A stretch of DNA of 8,509 bases, from contig MGUL01000085.1 in the NCBI GenBank assembly GCA_001800005.1, positions 1-8,509 on the forward strand, read 5' to 3'. Of this stretch, positions 1 through 6,073 are shown one piece after another (position 1 is the first letter of the stretch; each line of letters starts with the position of its first letter). The notes below the pieces were generated by a model that ran no database searches, was not told where the DNA came from, and saw only the letters and a list, made by a program, of their open reading frames with translations. This DNA is from Elusimicrobia bacterium RBG_16_66_12 (lineage in GTDB: Bacteria > Elusimicrobiota > Elusimicrobia > UBA1565 > UBA9628). The position numbers and the translations under genes are program-made.

Positions 1-60
1 GATCGAACCAGCGACACCCTGCTTAAAAGGCAGGTGCTCTACCGACTGAGCTAACGGGTC
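1..60 (-). tRNA. tRNA-Lys(UUU), 3' end cut by window edge
   Basis: Read on the minus strand, this is the 5' four-fifths of a tRNA. The acceptor strand GACCCGT is followed by TA, a D-arm GCTC...GAGC, an anticodon stem CCTGC/GCAGG closing the loop CTTTTAA, and the start of the T-arm with GGTTCGATC. The anticodon is TTT (27-25), so the tRNA reads AAA/AAG lysine codons. The rest of the T-stem and the 3' acceptor strand lie left of position 1. The D-arm and anticodon-arm sequences closely match known bacterial tRNA-Lys. Confidence 0.95.
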
Positions 61-147
61 ACGCAGGCCGCGCGGGTGGGCGGGCCCACCCGCCCCGGCC
101 CGAGACGCGAGTTCCGGCGGCCCGGGACGCGGGCGGGCTCGCGGCTC

Positions 148-176
148 CTTATACGTCGCGGGGGCCAAGCCTGCAA
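148..176 (-). promoter_or_regulatory. Probable promoter of the tRNA-Lys gene
   Basis: On the minus strand a -10 hexamer TATAAG (148-153, five of six consensus bases) lies 17 bases from a weak -35 TTGCAG (171-176). Transcription would start near 141 and run about 80 bases before the mature tRNA. The leader contains a GC-only hairpin (GGGCGGG/CCCGCCC, 78-95, four-base loop) that could matter for 5' processing. The -10 hexamer is good for such GC-rich DNA; the -35 is poor. Confidence 0.5.
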
Positions 177-408
177 TGGCGGGTCCTGCCGGCAGCGCCC
201 GTGCAAGTGGGGCGCGAAACCCACGACGTGCATGCTCCGCGACAGGCGCCCGGCTGTCGGAACCCCGCCGAAACCCGACGGAAATGAAGCTCAGAGACGG
301 TCGCTGCGTCCGTCACTGAATGGGGGTCAGAGCATCAAGCCCCAGCCGAGGCTCGTCACGGGAGCTCTTCCCCCATGGGATCATGTGCAGCGAGCCCTCC
401 ACCTCGTT

Positions 409-461
409 GGGCATCATCACCATCATCGCCCTGCTGCGAAGCGATGATCGCGATGATGCCC
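409..461 (-). terminator. Strong hairpin downstream of the NHL/protease gene
   Basis: Arms 409-429 and 441-461 (21 bases each) are complementary at 19 positions around an 11-base loop. In minus-strand RNA one of the two mismatches becomes a U-G wobble, so the stem is more stable in the transcript of the gene ending at 505. It begins about 44 bases past that stop codon. There is no U-tract, so it is either a non-canonical terminator or a 3'-end-protecting stem. Confidence 0.6.
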
Positions 462-504
462 AGCACGCTGGAGACGGATCAGTCTTGAGCGAGCCCGTTC
501 CGCA

Positions 505-3500
505 TCACTTGAGCAACGCGACCCTCCGGGCAATGCTCCTCCCCTCCAGCGACAACCGGTAGAAGTACACGCCGCTCGCAACGGTCCTGCCCGACAGGCC
601 CCGGGCGTCCCATGTGACCGTGTGCTCCCCCGGCGCCAGGACCTCATCGAGCAGCGTCGCGACGACACGACCACCGATGTCGTAGACCACGACCGTGGCT
701 CGACCGCGGCGGTCGGTAAGGAGGCGAATCGGCAACCCGGGCGCGTACGGGTTCACGAACTCCAGGGCCATCCGGAGCGCGCGGTTCGGCGCATCGGCAG
801 GCACGTCCACGGGCTCGACTCGGGTTCTCAGTCCCCAGCAGTCGAATGAGAACTCCGCGCGGTTCGGATTCGTCCCCAGAGCCTGGAGTTCCACATGGTC
901 GCCTGAGACTCTGCCGAGGGGAACCACGTACCGGCCGGGAGTGGCCATGGGCACCTGGACGTGGAACGCGTCGGACGGCGCGTGCACATCCAGGACGCCG
1001 GGCCGGAACACCTCGGCGGCGTCAATGACGAGTTCCATATTGTTCCAGTATTCGTCACCGGAATTCGTGAAGGTCACGATCAGGTCTTCGACCCCGCGCC
1101 CGGGGCCCATCTCTCTCGGCAGGTCCCCCAGGCTCACTCCGGGCTGGTCGACGTTCTGGACGACGCGATACGGCTCGGCGATCGGCCGGAACTCGAGGGC
1201 GCTCTGATCATCACCGCCCGCCGAAAACCCAGGATACAGCGAGGCGTTGGACGGGGACTCCGGCAACCCCCGCAAGTGAACCGAGGTGGCAATTACTTCA
1301 TACGCACCATCGTCGTTGTGGAGCCAGAACACACCGGTGGAGTTCTGGTCGACGTTGAGAACCCGAAGGTCGTTACCCGTTTCGAACCTGGCGCTGCCGG
1401 GGACGTTCCAGTTCCAAACCGCTCGCTTACGAGCGTGACCGTCCGGCATGTCCTCCCACACACAGCAGTTGCCGCAAGACGTGCCGGAGCCGGAGAAGCG
1501 CAGGAGGAGTTGGCCTCCCGGGGGCACCACGACCTTGTGCCACTCGCAGTACTCTTTCATCGACAATCCATCCCAGTGGATTGATTTCAGCTTACTTTCC
1601 GAGCGCCATGGCTTCTCACGAAGAAACGTCTCATAGTCCAACTGTCCCTTCAGGACGGCCCCTTCCATGTCTGCTCCGCCCGTGGCCTCGAGCGCCTCAG
1701 CCCGCTTCCTAGGATAAACATCCCATCCGCCGTCGGCAGGACACACGTTGGAAAAGGACCTGGTGTTCTGGCCCGCTTCCGAGAACACATGGAGGCTTGT
1801 TCTCCCTTTTCGGTCCAGCTCTTTGAGTTTCGATGCGATCTGTCCCGCATAGCACTGGACAAGGTCGACGTCCATCGCGGTCGCACCCGCATCGATGAAC
1901 GCCTGGAGCATGTCGAGGGACTCTTGTGGCGTCAGCAGCTCACCCTGGTAGAGACATATGTTCCCGAGGCTGTTGCCGTGGTCCGTGACGAACCACTCGA
2001 ACGTCACCTCCTTGCCGCTCTGCCTGCACGCCATCATCCTGATACTGAACGTGAGCTGAGCCATCGACACAGACACCTTCCGGGCACTGCGAAGCGCACT
2101 CGCGGGGATCTGGTTCCCTGCTTCAGGTCGGCCATCTTTGTACAACACGAAGATGTTGTCCGGGCAGAACCCGAGCGTTTCTGTCTTGAGTCTGTACTCG
2201 GTGACAAGATTGTTCCAATAACGCTTTTGCTTGACATTGGCGCTTCCCGCCATCATCAGGGCGAACTTGCAGGGGTCGCAGGCCGCGACGCTGGTCTCGG
2301 AGGCTCTTCGTTCAGGCCGCGCCACGACGCCCCCTCCCGAGCACTCCGAAGGCGTGACGATGTGATCGTACACGACGTCGCGCAGCATGATGCACACGGA
2401 GTCCTCGGCCGAATAGGGCTCCTGCACGTGGAACGTGTCGAGGCGCGCGATGACGACGATGCGCGCTCCATACCAGGTCGCGTCAGGAGGTCCTGCGTCA
2501 TCCACTACCGCCAGGTCCTGAATGGGTAGAAGCGAGTCGATCTCGTACGCCGCGAAGTCCTTGACCAGCAGGCTGTCCGCCGGGTTCGTGAAGTAGGCCT
2601 CGACGCGCACCTGGTTGCCGAGATTCCCCGGGAGTTGCGCGTATAGCTCTGGAATCGAGTAGGACGGCCATGCGAACGCTTGGACGCGGTTGTTCCCCGT
2701 ATCCGCAACGTAGACATTTCCACTGGCGGCCACGGCAACCCCGTGCGGCGCGTTGAACTGCCCGTTGCCGCTTCCGCCCGTGCCCCACTTGGTCAGATAC
2801 GTGCCATCGCCCGCGAACATCTGGATGCGGTTATTGCCGTAGTCGGCGACGTAGATCCTTCCGCTGGCGTCCGCTGTCAGGCCGTATGGCAGAATGAACT
2901 GCCCGCTCGCGCTTCCGTTGCTCCCCCACTTGGTCTGGAAGGTGCCATCGCTCGTGAACTTCTGGATGCGATTGTTCCACGTGTCCGCCACGTAAACGTA
3001 TCCGGCGCCGTCCGCCACCACCCCATATGGGAACACGAACTGTCCGTCGCCACTGCCGTAGGCACCCCACTGGGTCAGATAGGTGCCGTCGCTCGTGAAT
3101 TTCTGGACACGACTGTTTCCCTGCTCTGTGACGTAGACGTTTCCAGCGCCGTCCACAGCCACGCCCTCGGGGTGGTTGAACTGCCCGCTACCACTGCCCC
3201 AACTGCCCCACTGGGTCAGATATGTGCCGCTGCTGGTGAATTTCTGGATGCGTGAGTTGTGCTCGTCCGCTACATAGATGTTGCCGCTGGCGTCCGCAGC
3301 CACGCCGTACGGATGATCGAATTGTCCGTTGCCGGTGCCGGCCCCGCCCCACTGCGTCAAATACGTACCGTCGCTCGTGAACTTCTGAATACGGTGATTG
3401 TCGCGGTCGACCACATAAACGTTGCCATCGCCGTCCACCGCGAGGCTGTGTGGTGCGTTGAACTGCCCGTCGCCGCTGCCGAGCGTGCCCCACTTGAGCA

Positions 3501-3597
3501 GGAATACAGGTGGCTCTGCACTTGCCACAGGCGTGAGGACGGCGGCCGCAAGGCTCAGAATCCCCGCGCAGACGCAGAAGAACAACTTCGCCAGCAT
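505..3597 (-). CDS. Secreted NHL-propeller / legumain-like protease / FlgD-Ig protein
   Basis: Predicted secreted multidomain protein of 1030 residues. The ATG at 3597 is preferred over a longer frame reaching 3735 because GGAGG lies five bases upstream and a signal peptide follows at once: a hydrophobic core at residues 5-22 and an ASA cleavage site at 25-27. Residues 36 to about 308 form six NHL repeats with an exact 47-residue period (GQF..P.GvavD..GnvYVaD..NnRiQkF), which should fold as a six-bladed propeller. Residues 445 to about 617 look like a clan CD cysteine protease, nearest to peptidase C13: an opening strand FALMMAGS, then CPDNIFVLYKDG, a His motif VTDHGN (His540) and a Cys motif VQCYAG (Cys582). 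Residues 619-930 are probably beta-sandwich, with an odd CGNCC cluster at 708-712. Residues from about 950 match the FlgD Ig-like/sorting-tail family (VYDIGGR, GVYFYRL). Proteolytic activity and surface location are inferred. It appears to be monocistronic. Confidence 0.9.
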   Translation of the reverse strand: MLAKLFFCVCAGILSLAAAVLTPVASAEPPVFLLKWGTLGSGDGQFNAPHSLAVDGDGNVYVVDRDNHRIQKFTSDGTYLTQWGGAGTGNGQFDHPYGVAADASGNIYVADEHNSRIQKFTSSGTYLTQWGSWGSGSGQFNHPEGVAVDGAGNVYVTEQGNSRVQKFTSDGTYLTQWGAYGSGDGQFVFPYGVVADGAGYVYVADTWNNRIQKFTSDGTFQTKWGSNGSASGQFILPYGLTADASGRIYVADYGNNRIQMFAGDGTYLTKWGTGGSGNGQFNAPHGVAVAASGNVYVADTGNNRVQAFAWPSYSIPELYAQLPGNLGNQVRVEAYFTNPADSLLVKDFAAYEIDSLLPIQDLAVVDDAGPPDATWYGARIVVIARLDTFHVQEPYSAEDSVCIMLRDVVYDHIVTPSECSGGGVVARPERRASETSVAACDPCKFALMMAGSANVKQKRYWNNLVTEYRLKTETLGFCPDNIFVLYKDGRPEAGNQIPASALRSARKVSVSMAQLTFSIRMMACRQSGKEVTFEWFVTDHGNSLGNICLYQGELLTPQESLDMLQAFIDAGATAMDVDLVQCYAGQIASKLKELDRKGRTSLHVFSEAGQNTRSFSNVCPADGGWDVYPRKRAEALEATGGADMEGAVLKGQLDYETFLREKPWRSESKLKSIHWDGLSMKEYCEWHKVVVPPGGQLLLRFSGSGTSCGNCCVWEDMPDGHARKRAVWNWNVPGSARFETGNDLRVLNVDQNSTGVFWLHNDDGAYEVIATSVHLRGLPESPSNASLYPGFSAGGDDQSALEFRPIAEPYRVVQNVDQPGVSLGDLPREMGPGRGVEDLIVTFTNSGDEYWNNMELVIDAAEVFRPGVLDVHAPSDAFHVQVPMATPGRYVVPLGRVSGDHVELQALGTNPNRAEFSFDCWGLRTRVEPVDVPADAPNRALRMALEFVNPYAPGLPIRLLTDRRGRATVVVYDIGGRVVATLLDEVLAPGEHTVTWDARGLSGRTVASGVYFYRLSLEGRSIARRVALLK
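2674..3492 (-). repeat. Tandem 141-bp repeats encoding six NHL propeller blades
   Basis: The blades repeat every 47 codons exactly: the Trp that opens each unit is at residues 36, 83, 130, 177, 224 and 271. The DNA repeats too, with variants of a segment encoding F-TSDGTYLTQWG recurring every 141 bases. The even spacing and high similarity point to expansion by internal duplication. It lies inside the coding region and is not a separate element. Confidence 0.85.
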
Positions 3598-3997
3598 GTC
3601 GGCCTCCGCATCGGTGGGGCGGTCGGCCAGCTCGGGCGGGTGCTCGGAGCGGCCGGTCGCCACCGGATGGTCGGTTGGTAATCCCGCGTCGCTAGAGCAC
3701 CAGGCCAGCCCCCAGCGCCCCGCAGGACGGCGCACGGCTTCGAATCCCCGACGCCGCGCAGGCGGAGATATCTCGTCTCTGCCCCGCGGCGTATCGCTTC
3801 GCGGACGTCATCGCGGCGCTCCGGCTCGGGCGACCGGCGGAGGAGCACACTCGAATCAACGCGGGCGACTCGTCCGCGCTAACCAGTGAATCGTGTCGTG
3901 GGCGCAACGAACATCCGACGGGCGCGCCACACCGTGGCAGTTGCCCGTCAGTCGCTCAATATCATGCGCCGGACGCGCGGCCGCGCGAAAGGGCCAG

Positions 3998-4030
3998 AAT
4001 GTTGGGTCTGGGGGGACGAAATGTTGGATC
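3998..4030. repeat. Pair of 11-bp direct repeats spaced 22 bp
   Basis: AATGTTGGGTC (3998-4008) recurs as AATGTTGGATC (4020-4030) with one mismatch and an offset of exactly 22 bases, about two helical turns. Such spacing puts both copies on one face of the helix. It suits the tandem half-sites used by AraC-type regulators, one of which is encoded immediately to the right. It would also suit the multiple end repeats of some insertion sequences. The function is not shown by the sequence. Confidence 0.5.
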
Positions 4031-4051
4031 GGCCTGGGTACCAACGCGGCA

Positions 4052-4066
4052 GGGCGCGTGGCGCCC
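4052..4066 (-). terminator. Short GC hairpin after the AraC-type regulator gene
   Basis: GGGCGC and GCGCCC form a perfect 6-bp stem with a three-base loop, starting about 20 bases past the regulator's stop codon on the minus strand. No U-tract follows, so intrinsic termination is only a possibility. Stems of this kind are not rare in GC-rich DNA. Confidence 0.3.
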
Positions 4067-4085
4067 GGCCCGCGGTGTGCCTACG

Positions 4086-4988
4086 CTAGCTCTCGCTCTC
4101 GATCAGCCGCGCCGCGCGCCAGCGGCCGGGCGAGACGCCCGTCCACGCCCGGAACGCCGCGCGGAAGCGGTGCGGCGTGGCGTAGCCCACCTCGCGCGCC
4201 ACCCGGGAGATCGGCAGGACCGGATCGCCCAACAGCACCTGGGCGCGCTCGAGACGCAGCGCCGTGAGGTAGGACTTGAACGGCAGGCCCACCTCGCGGG
4301 CGAATACCGTGGACAGGTAGCTGGCGTTCAAGCCCGACTCCCGAGCGAGCTTCTTGAGCTCCAGCGGCGCGGCGAACTCACGCCGCACGCGCTTGATCAG
4401 CGCGCGCACCGCCTGGCGCGAACGCGCCTCGCACGCGGGTGATCCCTTCGCGCTCATGGCGCGGGCGGCACCACCGTTCGGCGCCGGGACTCCGTCCCCA
4501 TACGCAATCGCCGCCGCATGCCCGTTCCCCTCCGCTCGCCACGCCGGCTCGCGCGCCAGCGGCCGCAGCAGCCGCACCGCGCGGCGGAAGACGGCGTCGC
4601 GGGGGCCATCGGGCGTTTCGCCGGGGCGCGCGCGTCGCCGGCGCCCCTCCGGCCCCCGGCGCAGCGCCAGCACGCCGACCGGCTCGGTCGCTCCCATCAC
4701 GGGAAGCAGGAACGTGCGCACGCCGCACCGTCCCTCGAAGTCGTGCCCGAGACGGGGGGCCGCGAGTGCGCTGCGCAACTGGGAGCGCGCGCAGGCGGCG
4801 CAGTGTGAGTAGCCCCCGGCGCCGTTCGCGCGCCGCGCGTGGGCTCGGCATCCGGCGGTGAGGCAGCGGATGTCCCCCGCCCGCCCCGGGGACAGGGCGG
4901 GGAGCATGCTCAAGTGGAGGCCGGTCAGTCCGGCAACGAACCGGACCAGCGCGTGTGCCGGCAGGAGCGTCTGATGCGGGTCAGACAT
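4086..4988 (-). CDS. AraC-family regulator with PocR-like N-terminal domain
   Basis: Probable transcription factor of 300 residues. Residues from about 193 to 295 are a typical AraC/XylS DNA-binding domain: the first HTH is around 209-230 (LKKLARESGLNASYLSTVF) and the second around 258-281, containing the signature AREVGYATPHRF...GVSPGRWR. The N-terminal half is not the sugar-binding cupin. It has cysteines at 42, 47, 63, 66 and 88 and ends in a strand pair like RTFLLPVMGATEPVGVLAL, resembling PocR-type (GAF/PAS-like) sensor domains; this part is less certain. A Gly/Ala/Arg-rich linker separates the halves. I chose the ATG at 4988 over an in-frame TTG at 5024, with a modest GGGGTGG about 12 bases upstream. 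The gene lies upstream of and parallel to the NHL/protease gene, so that gene may be its target, but a gap of about 490 bases argues against one operon. Confidence 0.9.
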   Translation of the reverse strand: MSDPHQTLLPAHALVRFVAGLTGLHLSMLPALSPGRAGDIRCLTAGCRAHARRANGAGGYSHCAACARSQLRSALAAPRLGHDFEGRCGVRTFLLPVMGATEPVGVLALRRGPEGRRRRARPGETPDGPRDAVFRRAVRLLRPLAREPAWRAEGNGHAAAIAYGDGVPAPNGGAARAMSAKGSPACEARSRQAVRALIKRVRREFAAPLELKKLARESGLNASYLSTVFAREVGLPFKSYLTALRLERAQVLLGDPVLPISRVAREVGYATPHRFRAAFRAWTGVSPGRWRAARLIESES

Positions 4989-5039
4989 GCGGCCGGTGCC
5001 ACCCCTATCGAGATTGCGACTCAACCCGTGGACGAGCGC

Positions 5040-5060
5040 ATGATACCACCGGATCGGTGG
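5040..5060 (-). promoter_or_regulatory. Promoter -10 with adjoining inverted repeat, upstream of the AraC-type gene
   Basis: On the minus strand TATCAT (5040-5045, five of six -10 consensus bases) abuts a 6-bp inverted repeat CCACCG-GAT-CGGTGG (5046-5060). The repeat lies in the spacer between -10 and any -35 element, a classic operator position. No good -35 is present, as is common for regulated promoters. A start near 5033 would leave a leader of about 45 bases before the ATG at 4988. Confidence 0.4.
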
Positions 5061-5201
5061 ACAAGGGCTGCCTAAACTCCGGGATGCGGCGTTCGGACGT
5101 CAGCTTGTCGAAGGCCGTCGACTACACAGGATGCCGCTTGTGAGCAGCGGGTCCAGATCATCCACCCCTTCCATCCCCTGCGAGGTCAGTCGTTCCGCTT
5201 C

Positions 5202-5399
5202 GTGACCTCGAAGCAGCTGTGGGGTGAGGACCGCGTCACCCTGCAGCATCCCGACGGCTCACTTCAATCGGTGCCGGTGGGCTGGACTGATCTCCTGCCG
5301 GCTGACCCGTACCTGGGTCTCGGGCAAGGGCGATCGCGCTTTCGGGTGGAAGACCTGCTCGCCCTGGTAGCGCTGGTGGGCCTGCGGGGGCGGCGATGA
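5202..5399 (+). CDS. DUF5372-like small protein, N-terminus lacking a start codon
   Basis: Small soluble protein resembling the DUF5372 family, known mainly as a companion of large serine recombinases; its function is unknown. The visible core WGEDRV...SVPVGWTDLLPADP...RFRVEDLLALVALV is typical as I remember the family. The first legal start is the GTG at 5202, giving 65 residues. However, the same frame is open back to 5076, and the bases from 5142 encode EQRVQIIHPFHPLRGQSF, which looks like the family's conserved N-terminus. No in-frame ATG, GTG or TTG precedes it. An ATG at 5131 is in another frame and ends at a TGA overlapping the GTG (GTGA, 5202-5205). The true N-terminus has probably lost its start through a small indel, or uses a rare start. 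The stop overlaps an ATG at 5396. Confidence 0.7.
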   Translation: MTSKQLWGEDRVTLQHPDGSLQSVPVGWTDLLPADPYLGLGQGRSRFRVEDLLALVALVGLRGRR

Positions 5400-5539
5400 G
5401 GGCTGGGCGAGTGTCACCCGGATTTCGTCCAATCTGTCATCTCAATTACGTCCTGGCAGGTCGGTCATTGCGGCCGGACGGTTCCATGGATATCCGACAA
5501 TTGAGCACAATACACGCATGCTTTCTGGCAAAAGAGCGC

Positions 5540-5568
5540 TTGACTAAGGCCATGCGGTATGTAATAAG
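5540..5568 (+). promoter_or_regulatory. Probable promoter of the recombinase operon
   Basis: TTGACT (5540-5545, five of six -35 bases) is followed after 17 bases by AATAAG (5563-5568, four of six -10 bases). It lies in an AT-rich patch (about 5505-5580) unlike the GC-rich genes on both sides. Transcription would begin only a few bases before the ATG at 5579, so the message may be leaderless or nearly so. This fits the poor ribosome binding site there (only AAGAG). Confidence 0.5.
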
Positions 5569-5578
5569 AGTAACACAC

Positions 5579-6073
5579 ATGCCGAAACGATCTTCCCGCC
5601 CCAGCGACCCGAAGAGCGCGGCCCTGCGCGCCGCCGGCGCGCTCCATCCCCGTCCGGAGGCGGTGCAAGACGAGACCTTCGCGCGCGACGAGTTCTTCGA
5701 TCGGCGCGATCGGGTGCAGGTCAAGTACGAGATGCTGCGCCGCCACCGCCTGGAGGGGCGGCCGGTCACCGAGGTGGCCACCGCCTTCGGCGTCAGTCGG
5801 CAGGCGTTCTACAAGGCGGAGACCGCCTTTCGCAGCGGCGGGATCCCCGGCCTGCTGCCGCGTCGGCGTGGTCCTCGCCGGGCACACAAGTGTAGCGACG
5901 AGCTGCTCGACTTCGTGGAGCGGTGGCGTGCGGCTCCCGCGTCCGAGCGCGAAGCGAACGTGACGGAGGCCGTACGACGCCGTTTCCAGGTGAGTCTTCA
6001 TCCCCGCTCGATCCAGCGCGCGTTGGCGCGACGCAAAAAAAAACGGCAGGCGCGACGGGAGACCCGGCGATGA
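5579..6073 (+). CDS. Double-HTH protein associated with serine recombinase
   Basis: Basic protein of 164 residues, probably DNA-binding. A first helix-turn-helix is visible at about 45-86 (VTEVATAFGVSRQAFYKAETAF), followed by a basic PRRRGPRRAHK linker and a second HTH-like segment at 126-150 (TEAVRRRFQVSLHPRSIQRAL). The arrangement resembles the N-terminal DNA-recognition part of IS630/IS481-type transposases, but no DDE catalytic domain follows, so it is not itself a transposase. I chose the ATG at 5579 because MPKRSS opens the basic region and the promoter-like sequence lies directly upstream. An in-frame ATG at 5396, overlapping the previous stop, would add 61 residues without recognisable features. 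The stop overlaps the next start (ATGA, 6070-6073). A run of nine A residues at 6035-6043 encodes Lys153-155 and could allow frame slippage. The role, perhaps regulator or recombinase partner, is inferred. Confidence 0.85.
   Translation: MPKRSSRPSDPKSAALRAAGALHPRPEAVQDETFARDEFFDRRDRVQVKYEMLRRHRLEGRPVTEVATAFGVSRQAFYKAETAFRSGGIPGLLPRRRGPRRAHKCSDELLDFVERWRAAPASEREANVTEAVRRRFQVSLHPRSIQRALARRKKKRQARRETRR

Larger units (their letters stand above)
61..504. other. Intergenic region between tRNA-Lys and the NHL/protease gene
   Basis: No open frame here looks like a protein. The frames present are arginine/proline-rich read-through of GC-rich DNA without family motifs. The stretch holds the tRNA promoter on its left side, a short weak hairpin (GCGCCC/GGGCGC, 195-215) and the strong terminator-like hairpin at 409-461. 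The part between about 216 and 408 holds nothing I recognise. Confidence 0.6.
3598..4085. other. Non-coding region between regulator and NHL/protease gene
   Basis: About 490 bases without a convincing gene; short frames on either strand show no domain. It contains the ribosome binding site of the gene starting at 3597 (GGAGG, 3603-3607 on the minus strand), a perfect 10-bp palindrome GAGATATCTC (3765-3774), the direct-repeat pair at 3998-4030 and a hairpin at 4052-4066. The promoter for the NHL/protease gene must lie here or further upstream, but I cannot place it with confidence. Confidence 0.6.

Noticed and set aside
1..60. tRNA-Lys as the attachment site of the recombinase element
   Set aside because: It is nearly 5 kb from the cassette with ordinary genes between them, and no duplicate of the tRNA end is visible near the cassette; large serine recombinases also seldom use tRNA genes.
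411..428. Run of CAT/CAC codons resembling a polyhistidine tag from a cloning vector
   Set aside because: It is one arm of the 409-461 hairpin, the matching arm is present nearby, and no vector sequence surrounds it.
76..447. Plus-strand 123-codon open frame between the tRNA and the first gene
   Set aside because: Arg/Pro/Gly-rich with no family motif; it spans the tRNA promoter and the terminator hairpin, as expected for chance frames in GC-rich DNA.
961..1584. Plus-strand 207-codon open frame
   Set aside because: Antisense to the C-terminal half of the NHL/protease protein and without recognisable motifs.
1789..2529. Plus-strand 246-codon open frame
   Set aside because: Antisense to the protease domain of the NHL protein; the minus-strand reading has clear domain motifs and this one has none.
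2674..3492. Regularly spaced repeats read as a CRISPR or satellite array
   Set aside because: The 141-bp period is in frame and encodes NHL blades; unit length and divergence do not fit CRISPR repeats and spacers.
3735..3760. T-arm-like GGCTTCGAATCCCC suggesting a second tRNA
   Set aside because: The flanking bases do not pair as a T-stem and no acceptor or anticodon stem can be drawn around it.
4955..5143. Plus-strand short open frame ahead of the DUF5372-like gene
   Set aside because: Mostly runs through the regulator's promoter and start region on the opposite strand, has no motif, and its end does not connect in frame to the next gene.
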